Source: Erysipelotrichaceae bacterium UBA2227 (GTDB lineage: Bacteria > Bacillota_I > Bacilli_A > Erysipelotrichales > Erysipelotrichaceae). From it: 26,526 nt of DNA. The notes below the pieces were generated by a model that saw only the letters and a list, made by a program, of their open reading frames with translations, did not search any database and was not told where the DNA came from. The stretch is taken from assembly GCA_002348095.1 (NCBI GenBank), contig DDYT01000057.1, positions 245-26,770 of the forward strand. The letters are read 5' to 3'. The position numbers were made by a program, and so were the translations under genes. Shown here in pieces: positions 1 to 7,632 of the stretch. The first letter of the stretch is position 1. Every line of letters starts with the position of its first letter.

Positions 1-650
1 GATAAACGTTTCGGGAATTTGATTTCTTCTGTGGATTTCGATTCTTTACCGAAAATCGACCCCAGCCAAGCAGAGAAAACATAACCTAAAGTACCAAAGT
101 GACCAAACGCAATTGATTCTTCACCGGTAATTTTGACCATAGTTTTTTGAGCCAATGCCGGGAAGAAAACCATCGTGAAGCCAAGCAGAGCGGAACCGGC
201 CAAAATCAGCTGCCAACCTTCCAAACCGCCGACGGATAATACGACCGCAATCAGTGCAGCCATATACAGTGTGTGGTGCCCCGTCAGGAAGATGTATTTC
301 CATTTCGAGAAGCGGGCAAGCAAGATATTGGCAACCATACCGAATGCCATGATCAATGCGGTTGCTTGGGCATACTCATTCAACGCCAATGAAACGATCG
401 CCTCGTTGTTGGGAACAACGCCTTGAACACCGAATGCAAAGTTGAACAGTTCGCCGAAATAGTTCAATGCGCCTACCAAAATCCCTGCACCGGCACCGAT
501 GATGACGAAGCCGAGAACGGTTTTCAGCGTTCCTTTAATAACTTCTTCGATCGGACGGCCTTGTGCAACTAAGCCGATCAATGCCATTGTACCAATGAGC
601 AATGAAGGAGTGGACAACACGTCTTGAATAAATACTAATACAGATTCCAT
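1..650 (-). CDS. ulaA: PTS EIIC, ascorbate (UlaA/SgaT) family, 3' end cut by window
   Basis: This is the membrane channel component of a phosphotransferase sugar uptake system of the ascorbate family. About 216 codons are visible from the start; the rest lies beyond base 1. I read the translation on the minus strand as MESVLVFIQDVLSTPSLLIG and onward. It contains the family-like stretches IKGTLKTVLGFVIIGAGAGIL and FLTGHHTLYMAALIA, which align well with E. coli UlaA ([36 protein letters not shown]). Several hydrophobic helices are evident. The start is the ATG at 650, preceded by an AAAGGAGG ribosome site that lies in the loop of a hairpin. It follows the EIIA gene closely. No EIIB gene is in the window, so it is expected just beyond the edge. 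The substrate could be another sugar acid or pentitol. Confidence 0.85.
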   Translation of the reverse strand, partial: MESVLVFIQDVLSTPSLLIGTMALIGLVAQGRPIEEVIKGTLKTVLGFVIIGAGAGILVGALNYFGELFNFAFGVQGVVPNNEAIVSLALNEYAQATALIMAFGMVANILLARFSKWKYIFLTGHHTLYMAALIAVVLSVGGLEGWQLILAGSALLGFTMVFFPALAQKTMVKITGEESIAFGHFGTLGYVFSAWLGSIFGKESKSTEEIKFPKRL

Positions 651-697
651 GTAACAATTTACCTCCTTTTGTTACTTCGTACAATTTCCCCTTGTAC
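651..697 (-). promoter_or_regulatory. Two tandem hairpins between EIIA and EIIC genes, second one carrying the ulaA ribosome site
   Basis: Two inverted repeats fill the intercistronic gap. GTACAA (679-684) pairs with TTGTAC (692-697), with a 7-nt loop, and overlaps the EIIA stop codon. GTAACAA (651-657) pairs with TTGTTAC (669-675), with an 11-nt loop that contains the AGGAGG ribosome site and directly abuts the EIIC ATG. Neither is followed by a U-run, so they are not simple terminators. They may set the EIIA:EIIC ratio by mRNA processing or translational control. The structure is seen; the role is inferred. Confidence 0.5.
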
Positions 698-1137
698 TAA
701 TGCCCGAGATTGAAGAGCCGGTAAATCTCTTCTTCGCTCGTAGCGCCTAATATCTTACCGATAAGATCATCATCACTGAGAACTTCGGACAGTTTTGCCA
801 ATGTCTGTAAGTGAGACTCACTATCGGATGCGGCCAGTGTAATCAGCAAACGCACGTCATATCCGTCTTGCGAGAATTTGATCGGTTTGCGAAGAAGCAG
901 AACGGCCAGCTGTTTCCTCAAAACGCCTTGTTCGGGACGCGCATGAGGCAAAGCAATGTTGGGTGCAATGACGTAATACGGACCGTACTTCTCCGTATTT
1001 TCAATGATCGCATCCACATAGCGACTTTCCACAAAACCGTTCTCGATCAGCGGAGAAACCGCTTCGACCACAGCCTGCTTCCAGTCCGTCACCTCTTCTT
1101 TGATCCGGATATTCATTTGTTGAATCAATTCTTCCAC
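697..1137 (-). CDS. ulaC: PTS EIIA component, ascorbate/mannitol-fructose type
   Basis: This cytoplasmic EIIA passes phosphate from HPr to the EIIB partner. It is about 146 residues, normal for UlaC-like proteins. The phosphorylated histidine lies in ALPHARPEQG (His65 with the start chosen here). The surrounding ENTEKYGPYYVIAPNIALPHARP matches the UlaC pattern (VEQHGPYFVLAPGLAMPHGRP). Start choice: GGGAGG is followed by AATGCAT and then GTG at 1137, giving a 7-nt spacer. The in-frame ATG at 1143 would leave only 1 nt after the ribosome site, although it cannot be excluded. The same domain recurs at the C-terminus of the regulator encoded upstream, so the two share a phosphorylation logic. Confidence 0.88.
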   Translation of the reverse strand: MEELIQQMNIRIKEEVTDWKQAVVEAVSPLIENGFVESRYVDAIIENTEKYGPYYVIAPNIALPHARPEQGVLRKQLAVLLLRKPIKFSQDGYDVRLLITLAASDSESHLQTLAKLSEVLSDDDLIGKILGATSEEEIYRLFNLGH

Positions 1138-1166
1138 ATGCATTCCTCCCTTTCTTTTTCATCGGA

Positions 1167-1202
1167 GGACAATCCCTTAATTTTAGTTTATGTGAATTGT
1201 CC
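1167..1202 (-). promoter_or_regulatory. Possible ulaC promoter region with inverted repeat GGACAAT-N22-ATTGTCC
   Basis: On the minus strand a weak promoter, TTCAAA (1208-1213) - 17 nt - TAAACT (1185-1190), precedes the EIIA gene. A 7-bp inverted repeat (1167-1173 and 1196-1202) straddles the -10 box and could be an operator for the PRD regulator. Both elements are visible, but the promoter matches only 4 of 6 bases in each box, so confidence is low. Confidence 0.35.
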
Positions 1203-1213
1203 GTTTTTTTGAA

Positions 1214-1233
1214 GAACAACGTTTTCACGTTGT
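1214..1233 (-). promoter_or_regulatory. Hairpin / cre-like element upstream of the EIIA gene
   Basis: ACAACGT (1216-1222) pairs with ACGTTGT (1227-1233). In the minus-strand RNA the loop is a GAAA tetraloop. The same bases read TGAAAACGTTGTTC on the minus strand (1214-1227), which matches the CcpA cre core at 12 of 14 positions and lies just upstream of the possible -35. There is no good U-run after the stem, so a terminator for the HAD gene is less likely. It is either a weak cre site or an intercistronic stem. Confidence 0.3.
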
Positions 1234-1250
1234 ACTTGTGCAAAAATGGA

Positions 1251-2264
1251 CTAAGCCGATTTTTGCTTACGATATGCCAATACGGCCATCACGGCCATGA
1301 CCAGCGAAAGCACCAGATATAATCCGAAATTGGCCGAAACTCCTTTGACAAGCCACTCGTTGAGCGCTGCAACCGCAAATGCCGCGGATATCAGTGAAGA
1401 TATCTTCAAACGCGACCCGTTCATTCGGGTCAAGACTTCATCCGAGTCCAAAAGCAGCAGATTTTTCTGCAAGGGAATCAGACCTTCCTTACCTAAAGCC
1501 TTGGCTAAACCGTCTTTCAAAGGTTCATCCGTCACCGGCAGGCCTAACTTGTAAATATCCGGATGTCCGCCTTTAACGACATAACCGGCCTTGGCCTTTC
1601 TGAGCATTTCGATATCATTGGTATTATCACCCAGGGCCATGACTTCATCCCATGAGATGTTCAGTGCCTTTAATGCTGCTTCACACCCGACCGCTTTATT
1701 GACCGATTTGTTGAAAATATCATAACTGCCCGGATCGAACTCATCGTAACGAAGCGACGGACGCGCTGAAACAAATGATTTCACCTTTTCCAGCGGAGCG
1801 CTGAGCACGATCATGTTGTACACCGGATGGTCAAGATGTTCTTTCCCATCGACAGTGCGGATGGCACTGTAATCATGTCCGATCAGCCTGACCAGTTTTT
1901 TGAGTAACTGCTCCCCCTGATAAATGACGGTCTTATGATCCATATGAAAAGCATGTTCCAGTTTTTCCCGGTTCGCCCAATCCAGAAACTGCACTACGAT
2001 GTCTTTCGGTATTTTCTTATCCGAAACGATTTCTCCGAGTGAATTCTGACATATCGCACCGTTGACCGAGACGACATAATCCGGCTTGATAGCCTTGAGC
2101 AAGGATGAATCGATGGAATAATGCGTCCTTCCGGTCGCCAGGATAATTTTGATATCTGACTTTTTCAGATGATTGACCGACGCAACCGCACTTTGCGGAA
2201 GACGGTGCGTCCGCTTGTCGATCAGGGTCCCGTCTATATCTATGATCAGTGCTTTAATCGCCAT
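1251..2264 (-). CDS. HAD-superfamily (Cof-type) phosphatase with C-terminal membrane segment
   Basis: This is a haloacid-dehalogenase phosphatase of the Cof/YbjI kind. These proteins hydrolyse small phosphorylated metabolites. The nucleophile motif is DIDGTLID near the N-terminus. The second motif is LATGRTH and the metal site is ALGDNTNDIEML. The core ends around residue 265. An extra tail of about 75 residues follows, with two hydrophobic stretches (LISAAFAVAALNEWLV and ANFGLYLVLSLVMAVMAVLAY) and a basic end, RKQKSA, so the enzyme is probably membrane-tethered. The start at 2264 (MAIKALIID) has GAGG 9 nt upstream. A start at 2279 (MRIKIMAIK) is possible. Either way the gene overlaps the end of the regulator, so the two are translationally linked. 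The substrate may be a phosphorylated sugar delivered by the PTS, which is inference. Confidence 0.85.
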   Translation of the reverse strand: MAIKALIIDIDGTLIDKRTHRLPQSAVASVNHLKKSDIKIILATGRTHYSIDSSLLKAIKPDYVVSVNGAICQNSLGEIVSDKKIPKDIVVQFLDWANREKLEHAFHMDHKTVIYQGEQLLKKLVRLIGHDYSAIRTVDGKEHLDHPVYNMIVLSAPLEKVKSFVSARPSLRYDEFDPGSYDIFNKSVNKAVGCEAALKALNISWDEVMALGDNTNDIEMLRKAKAGYVVKGGHPDIYKLGLPVTDEPLKDGLAKALGKEGLIPLQKNLLLLDSDEVLTRMNGSRLKISSLISAAFAVAALNEWLVKGVSANFGLYLVLSLVMAVMAVLAYRKQKSA

Positions 2265-4317
2265 AATCTTGATCCTCATCTTCTTTCTTAAGATTGACCA
2301 TCAAATCAAAAATGTGCTGCGGAAGGTCACAATCCGCCATTTCTGAAACAAACTGCACATCATTAAACAAGTCCATGATGTCTTTCATGATTCCCAAATG
2401 ACTTTGCTTGTCAACCGGTGCCAAAATCATGACAACGGAAACGGGACGATCCTCAAAATAGACATCCTCTTGCAGTTTCAGTACGGAAACACCCAAAGAA
2501 TGGACCCCGTCACTGGGCAATGCATGTCCCAAGGCCAGATAAGGCGCGATAACGATATAAGGTCCGTAATACTCGACATTGGCAATCATGGCCGAAATAT
2601 ACTGCTCGGTAATAATATTCTCTTCTAGAAGCGGCTGCGATGCTACGGTCAGTGCGCTTCGCCAGTCAGAAACCCGATGGAGAACCTGAATATGCGAAGG
2701 TGTCAATACATCCTTCAGTCGTATCGACATTTGCTTGCGCCGCTCATGAGTCTCAATCGCCCCAAAAAGCGGCTGAAGTTCCAGGATGACCCGTTCCAGC
2801 TGATCATCATTGAGATACTGACCGACGACTTTCACGATTTTATCCATTGTGATCTGATTGCTTTTTACTTTGGTCGTACTGCTTCGGGCAATCCTCGATA
2901 AAATACGTAAACGATCATCCTCCGAGATGATCGGATTGACCCGGATGACCGGTACCGTCGCATTCACATCGACTGTCGAGATGATAAAATCAATGCGGGA
3001 ACTATAGCGCTCCGCTTCCTCAATCGGAACGATTGCAACGACTTCAATGTTGGGATGGAGTGATTCGACTTCCGACTTGAGCATATTGGCCGTTGAAATC
3101 CCATTAGGACAAACCAACAGGATCCTGCTGGAAGGGGTTATGTTGCGCTGACGCAAAAAGCCGCCAAAATGCATCGTGATATAAGCGATTTCCGCATCGG
3201 GAATCGGCAATCCCAGTTTCTTTTTGATTCCCCGGGCTGCTTTGACCGTAAGATCAAACAAATCGGGGTAACTCGCCCGGATATCGGCCATCAGTGGATT
3301 TCCGATCTGAATCCCGTATTTATACCGATAAATCGACATCTTCAGATGATGAGCGATCATCGAAATCAGTTGTTCTTTTTCGTCAAAGATGATGCATGCC
3401 AGCATCTCAAAATCATTGACCAACAGCTTCGCCAGTTCGATCACATCTTCCTTCTGTTCGATGACCGTCGGAACCTGCACGCGTGATCCCAATAAGTGCA
3501 TGGCAAGATAAATCTGCTCGTTTTCATTGAGTTGTGGGAAATAAATCTTGACCAGCTGAAATTCCTGAGACTGAAAGATTTCCTCCGTATCGACTTCCTC
3601 GATCACGATCGCTTCCTTACGTCTGATGATATTACGGATCAGCGTACTGAGCGAAAAAAGCATACCGCTGACATAATTGGTTTGGAGGCGTTCTTCGATT
3701 CTTTTTAGCTGTTTCATGATCACCTCGACTTCTTGAGGATCATAAAAGTTCAAATCTTTAAATCCCGGGATGCTGCGGTTTTGAATCAGCGGGATGATCG
3801 GTTCAAAATAATACAAGAAAAGAGCCCGCTGCATGACTAAAGATCCCTCGACCCTATAGCCGTTATGCGGTTCAAAAATGAGTTCCAAATCATACTTATT
3901 CAGTTTCGCACGAACCGTTTTCAGATCATTGAACGCCGTGTTCCGGCTGACATCACATACCTGACAGAAATAATCTACAAATACCGGTTCCGACTGCCCA
4001 AACAAAGAACAGAGGATCAGTTGCATCCGTTCTTTGGGCTGTAAAAAATAGTACGTCAGTTCCTGGTCGCTTTTGAGTAACTCACTGATTTTCTCCCGCT
4101 GAACTGATGACAAAAACAGACCGCGGTTGCGCTCGACCTGTATGAACCCTATATGATGCGCCTGCAGCCATTCGTTGATTTTCTCCAGATCATAATAAAT
4201 ACTTCGACGGGACACATTCAGCGTCTTGGCAATTTCCGAAATGGAGACATAGTCCTGATGCGTCAGTAAAACATTAAGCATCGTCGTACATCGGGTATCA
4301 AGAGACCAAAGTTGCAT
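2254..4317 (-). CDS. PRD-containing PTS-controlled transcriptional regulator (MtlR/UlaR type)
   Basis: This multidomain activator or antiterminator is controlled by PTS phosphorylation. With the start at 4317 it has 687 residues. An N-terminal helix-turn-helix spans about 13-60 (ISEIAKTLNVSRRSIYYDLEKI). A second Mga-like helix-turn-helix spans about 85-155. PRD1 (about 190-285) has His274 in MHLLGSR. PRD2 (about 295-390) has His323/324 and His383. An EIIB-like domain has Cys403 in LLVCPNGISTANML. A C-terminal EIIA domain has His598 in ALGHALPSDG. The usual first PRD1 histidine appears to be Thr225. Start choice: AGGAGG lies 7 nt before the ATG at 4317, whereas the ATG at 4323 abuts the ribosome site. 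It heads the PTS locus and very likely regulates it in response to transport. Confidence 0.9.
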   Translation of the reverse strand: MQLWSLDTRCTTMLNVLLTHQDYVSISEIAKTLNVSRRSIYYDLEKINEWLQAHHIGFIQVERNRGLFLSSVQREKISELLKSDQELTYYFLQPKERMQLILCSLFGQSEPVFVDYFCQVCDVSRNTAFNDLKTVRAKLNKYDLELIFEPHNGYRVEGSLVMQRALFLYYFEPIIPLIQNRSIPGFKDLNFYDPQEVEVIMKQLKRIEERLQTNYVSGMLFSLSTLIRNIIRRKEAIVIEEVDTEEIFQSQEFQLVKIYFPQLNENEQIYLAMHLLGSRVQVPTVIEQKEDVIELAKLLVNDFEMLACIIFDEKEQLISMIAHHLKMSIYRYKYGIQIGNPLMADIRASYPDLFDLTVKAARGIKKKLGLPIPDAEIAYITMHFGGFLRQRNITPSSRILLVCPNGISTANMLKSEVESLHPNIEVVAIVPIEEAERYSSRIDFIISTVDVNATVPVIRVNPIISEDDRLRILSRIARSSTTKVKSNQITMDKIVKVVGQYLNDDQLERVILELQPLFGAIETHERRKQMSIRLKDVLTPSHIQVLHRVSDWRSALTVASQPLLEENIITEQYISAMIANVEYYGPYIVIAPYLALGHALPSDGVHSLGVSVLKLQEDVYFEDRPVSVVMILAPVDKQSHLGIMKDIMDLFNDVQFVSEMADCDLPQHIFDLMVNLKKEDEDQDYGD

Positions 4318-4329
4318 GAACATCCCTCC

Positions 4330-4350
4330 TTTTTTTCATTTTACCAAAGA
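4330..4350 (-). promoter_or_regulatory. Probable promoter of the PRD regulator (extended -10)
   Basis: On the minus strand TGGTAAAAT gives an extended -10 box (-10 hexamer at 4338-4343). It lies about 20 nt before the start codon. No convincing -35 is seen; an A-tract lies in that position. Confidence 0.4.
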
Positions 4351-4390
4351 ACTCTTTTTTTTTGCGACCCTTTTTTGCACAAACAATCAT

Positions 4391-4421
4391 GCAAAACAAA
4401 AAAACAGGCTTTCGCCTGTTT
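4391..4421 (-). terminator. Rho-independent terminator of the LTA-synthase-like gene
   Basis: AAACAGGC (4402-4409), a 4-nt loop, and GCCTGTTT (4414-4421) form a perfect 8-bp stem. In the minus-strand RNA it is followed by a U-rich tract (complement of 4391-4401). The stem overlaps the stop codon of the upstream gene. Confidence 0.88.
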
Positions 4422-6399
4422 ATCGGTTTCCCAGAACCGCCTGATAATAGTCCTGTTCCAAGATTTTCGCTGAGTAATAAAACTTCGCATTGACATATTT
4501 GATCATATTCTTGACGTACTCGTCATCTTCGGCATATCCGTCATTCCAGTAAAATGTTTTGGTTTTTGCACTGTACCGGCCTTTCTCCGTGATGAAACTG
4601 CGATCGACGAAGATGATCAGAGGCTGATTGTCCGAAAACATATCCTGCCCCATGTAAAGACGCGAATCATATTCCAATCCCATCAGATTGGCAATGGTCG
4701 GGATGATATCCAGTGAGGACACCGGCTTGTTGATAACGACCGGGGTTTCCATACCGTCCACATAGAGAATAAACGAACTTCGATACTGTTCGAAGGTCTT
4801 ATCGACGATAAACCCTGCCAGTTCATTAATTTCTTCCGGCTGCAATCCGTAGGGATAATGGTCGGCGCTGATCGCAATCAGCGTTTTATCTGCAATGCCT
4901 GCTTCACGCAAACGGTTCAGCAAGTATTCCATCGCCCGGTCAAGCTCGACCTGGGTAGCAAGATACGCCTTTACGTTGCTTGAATATGGCAGATCGGCGA
5001 CGACCGCTTTGTTTTTGGCAGCCATCGAATTACCGGTAAAGGTATAAAGCAAGTGCCCGCTGACTGTCATGTAGTAGGTATGAAACGGCTGGCTGTCAAT
5101 ATATCGGTCAACCGTGATTTCCATCATCTGTAAATCTGAGCGCGGCCAGCGGTTGTCCATGACTAAACCCTTGCCCACACCGTAATAATCGTATCCCATG
5201 TTGGGATGCGAGATGTCCCGTTTGTAATAGTTGTATGTGTGATTGTGGAAGGCCATCGTTTTGTAACCCAACGGACGCAAATGATTGCCCATCGTATAAG
5301 GCATATAATTGGCTCCCGACACCGGCAGACTCCAAACACCGGCCTTCGGAATCAGCCCGGTAGTCGCCACATACTCACCATCGGAGGTACTGACACCCCA
5401 GACCGGATTGTAGAAATTGGTAAACACATAACCTTGATTCGCCATGGCATACAGCGTCGGTGTGACATCTTCTCGAACTGCATAGTGCGAAAATCCTTCG
5501 GCCGTAATCAATATCAGGTTGTATCCCTCATAGATCCCGGTCATTTTATTTTTATTGGTCGGCCGGACATTCGAGAAATAATTGTGCATATCTTTTAGTG
5601 TATCATTTTGGGCCATATCGATCAGCTGCTGCCAGTCAATCTCCAGTACATTGTATTTTGTATCATCTTTCGGATCATTGGGATCATTAGGGTCATTGGG
5701 ATCAACGATTTCCCCGGGATCTCTGACCATATTTTCCATAAATGGAATGATCTCGATGATCATGCGTTTGACATCGATCCGGATGCTTGTCAACAGTCCC
5801 AACTGACGGACAGAATCAATGGGATACTCATGATAATAATAGGCATCGTAGGGCGAACCGTTGTCTTTTGATCCGAAATTGATTGAAAGCAAGCCGATGA
5901 TGTGGAAGAACAGTGTGACACTGACCAACAGAGCCACCAGCTCCTTTCGGACGATGAGTTTCGGCATTCTCTTTCTTAAGATCAGATACACGATCAGCGG
6001 CAGCGACAGCAACGGCAGCCACAGCCAGTGATTCTTAAGCATGGCAATGATCTCACGGTAAAACTCCCCGACCTGGGTTCCGTTAAGCATGGAATATATG
6101 GTATAGAATGTCTTAAAGAAACTGAAATAGAAAAGCTGAGTTCCGTAAAACAGGATGATCATAATCAGGATGAATATCATGACTCCCCGCTGATACTTAC
6201 CGAATAATGCCGTAATAAGCGTCAGCAATGTCGAAAACGCGATGGAAAATAACAGAGAAAGAAAAAACCCCGAAAACTGAACACTTAAAAGCGTATTCAG
6301 TTTCAAAAATACTTCCAAAAACAGGATACTGAACAAGTAAAATCCGCATACCGCCAAAATCTCGTTAAGTCCGGATTCCGGTCTTTTCGTTCGGATCAT
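4420..6399 (-). CDS. Lipoteichoic acid synthase-like membrane sulfatase-fold phosphotransferase
   Basis: This is an LtaS-family enzyme, predicted to transfer glycerol-phosphate from phosphatidylglycerol onto a growing lipoteichoic acid chain or a related acceptor on the outer face of the membrane. It has 659 residues, the usual family size. About five membrane helices occupy residues 12-175. A linker with repeated DPN triplets follows at about 233-245. The extracellular sulfatase-type domain starts near 290. Expected active-site residues are visible: Glu301 (LITAEGF), the nucleophile Thr338 (GVSTSDGEY) and Asp513-His514 (SADHYPYG). The start ATG at 6399 has AAGGTG upstream. It appears monocistronic, with its own terminator. 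Paralogues acting as primases or modifying enzymes share this architecture, so the exact polymer is uncertain. Confidence 0.88.
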   Translation of the reverse strand: MIRTKRPESGLNEILAVCGFYLFSILFLEVFLKLNTLLSVQFSGFFLSLLFSIAFSTLLTLITALFGKYQRGVMIFILIMIILFYGTQLFYFSFFKTFYTIYSMLNGTQVGEFYREIIAMLKNHWLWLPLLSLPLIVYLILRKRMPKLIVRKELVALLVSVTLFFHIIGLLSINFGSKDNGSPYDAYYYHEYPIDSVRQLGLLTSIRIDVKRMIIEIIPFMENMVRDPGEIVDPNDPNDPNDPKDDTKYNVLEIDWQQLIDMAQNDTLKDMHNYFSNVRPTNKNKMTGIYEGYNLILITAEGFSHYAVREDVTPTLYAMANQGYVFTNFYNPVWGVSTSDGEYVATTGLIPKAGVWSLPVSGANYMPYTMGNHLRPLGYKTMAFHNHTYNYYKRDISHPNMGYDYYGVGKGLVMDNRWPRSDLQMMEITVDRYIDSQPFHTYYMTVSGHLLYTFTGNSMAAKNKAVVADLPYSSNVKAYLATQVELDRAMEYLLNRLREAGIADKTLIAISADHYPYGLQPEEINELAGFIVDKTFEQYRSSFILYVDGMETPVVINKPVSSLDIIPTIANLMGLEYDSRLYMGQDMFSDNQPLIIFVDRSFITEKGRYSAKTKTFYWNDGYAEDDEYVKNMIKYVNAKFYYSAKILEQDYYQAVLGNR

Positions 6400-6500
6400 C
6401 TGATCACCTTCGATTCACACAGTATATATTATCACAATCCCATAAATTCGACAGTGAAAAGTTATAAATTGCATAAATCCATTATTAAGTTTCAAAGAAA

Positions 6501-6535
6501 AAGAAAACCCGGCGGTGGGAGTAACACCGACGGGT
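6501..6535 (-). terminator. Rho-independent terminator after the FMN-dependent dehydrogenase gene
   Basis: ACCCGGCGGTG (6507-6517) pairs with CACCGACGGGT (6525-6535) with one internal mismatch and a 7-nt loop. In the minus-strand RNA a U-rich tract follows. It lies just downstream of the stop codon at 6542. Confidence 0.85.
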
Positions 6536-6541
6536 CAGTCA

Positions 6542-7564
6542 TCAGAAATGTACATTGACGCATGTGCGTCGGATATCATCGAGTGTCATACATCCGGTCA
6601 TCCGCATGCATTCTTTGAGCTGTTCGATCAACTGGTTGGCATAAAGGGCAACCCCTTCCTGCTGTCCGCCGATCGCCATATGACTAAACGGACGGCCGAT
6701 CAGAACGGCATCCGCACCCAAAGCCAAAGCCTTAAATACATCCGCTCCGCTGCGAAATCCCCCATCGATGTAAACTTTCATGCGTTTGCTGACAAAGGTA
6801 CAGATACTTTCGAGCACTTCGATCGTCGAAACACAGTCATCGAGTACCCGTCCGCCATGATTGGAAACGATGATGGCATCTGCCCCGGCTTCGATGGCAT
6901 TTTGGGCATCCTCGATCGTCATGACCCCTTTGACGATAAAAGGCACTTGCGCAAACTCTTTGATTTTCCGTAAATCCGCAGCGCTTTTATAAGCGACCGG
7001 AACTCCCATCTGCTTGAGCAGCGTCAGTCCGGCAGCATCGACATCCATTGCTATCGCCTTTGAACCGCAGGCCTTGACTTCCTCAAACTTCGAAAATACA
7101 TGATCCAACAGCCAGGGTTTGATGGTCATGACCGTATCGTTCGGTAACTCCTTATGCAAGTTCAGGGGCATTTCAAAGGCCTCACGGTTGGCTCCATCGC
7201 CCAAAAAGGCAATCAGCCCCGCCTCTTTACACCCATGTCCCAACGCTTGCAGATAGGTCTTTTCATCTACGGTCGAACCGTAATTGATTTTTACGTTCGC
7301 AATCGGTGCGGCCATGATCGGGGCTCGAAGCATAGAGCCGAAAAAGTCAAACGAACTGTCGACATCGTTATCTTCGTATAACACTTTCATATTCAATGTA
7401 ACTTGCTTCAGCATGGAAACATTGCGTACGAAGGACGAGCCGGTCCCTTTCCCCCCGGGACCGGGCGTCCAACCGCGGCACGTTTCGCCATTGCACGATT
7501 TACACATTTTACAGATACTCATATTGTTTTTCGCAGAAATTTTGATTTCTTCGAGTGTTGCCAT
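6542..7564 (-). CDS. FMN-dependent 2-hydroxyacid dehydrogenase/oxidase family protein
   Basis: This is a TIM-barrel flavoprotein of the lactate oxidase / glycolate oxidase superfamily, 340 residues long. The C-terminal half has the expected FMN and active-site motifs: VPFIVKGVMTIEDA (Lys), SNHGGRVLD (catalytic His with Arg), VYIDGGFRSGADVFKALALGADAVLIGRP. The N-terminus carries a cysteine cluster C18-x2-C21-x2-C24-x4-C29 followed by GGKGTGSSFVRN, which suggests a metal or Fe-S site. The segment around MDVDAAGLTLL appears to lack the substrate-binding Arg found in classical lactate oxidases (TVDTPxxGxRExD), so the substrate may differ. AAAGGAG precedes the ATG. The position directly after cstA suggests a role with 2-hydroxy or 2-keto acids such as lactate and pyruvate; this is inferred from context. 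Confidence 0.85.
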   Translation of the reverse strand: MATLEEIKISAKNNMSICKMCKSCNGETCRGWTPGPGGKGTGSSFVRNVSMLKQVTLNMKVLYEDNDVDSSFDFFGSMLRAPIMAAPIANVKINYGSTVDEKTYLQALGHGCKEAGLIAFLGDGANREAFEMPLNLHKELPNDTVMTIKPWLLDHVFSKFEEVKACGSKAIAMDVDAAGLTLLKQMGVPVAYKSAADLRKIKEFAQVPFIVKGVMTIEDAQNAIEAGADAIIVSNHGGRVLDDCVSTIEVLESICTFVSKRMKVYIDGGFRSGADVFKALALGADAVLIGRPFSHMAIGGQQEGVALYANQLIEQLKECMRMTGCMTLDDIRRTCVNVHF

Positions 7565-7580
7565 GTTATCTCCTTTTCTG

Positions 7581-7608
7581 AAAAAAGAAAGGTTGTCGCC
7601 AACCTTTC
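7581..7608 (-). terminator. Terminator hairpin between cstA and the FMN dehydrogenase gene
   Basis: GAAAGGTTG (7587-7595), a 4-nt loop and CAACCTTTC (7600-7608) form a perfect 9-bp stem. In the minus-strand RNA six U residues follow. Only 16 nt separate the end of this element from the next start codon (7564). No promoter fits between, so the downstream gene may depend on read-through or on a promoter inside cstA. Confidence 0.88.
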
Positions 7609-7632
7609 CCGAAATTTGATTGTCAGACGATA

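Noticed and set aside
811..1212. Plus-strand open frame opposite the EIIA gene
   Set aside because: It is antisense to a clear EIIA gene, has no recognisable domain and no ribosome site.
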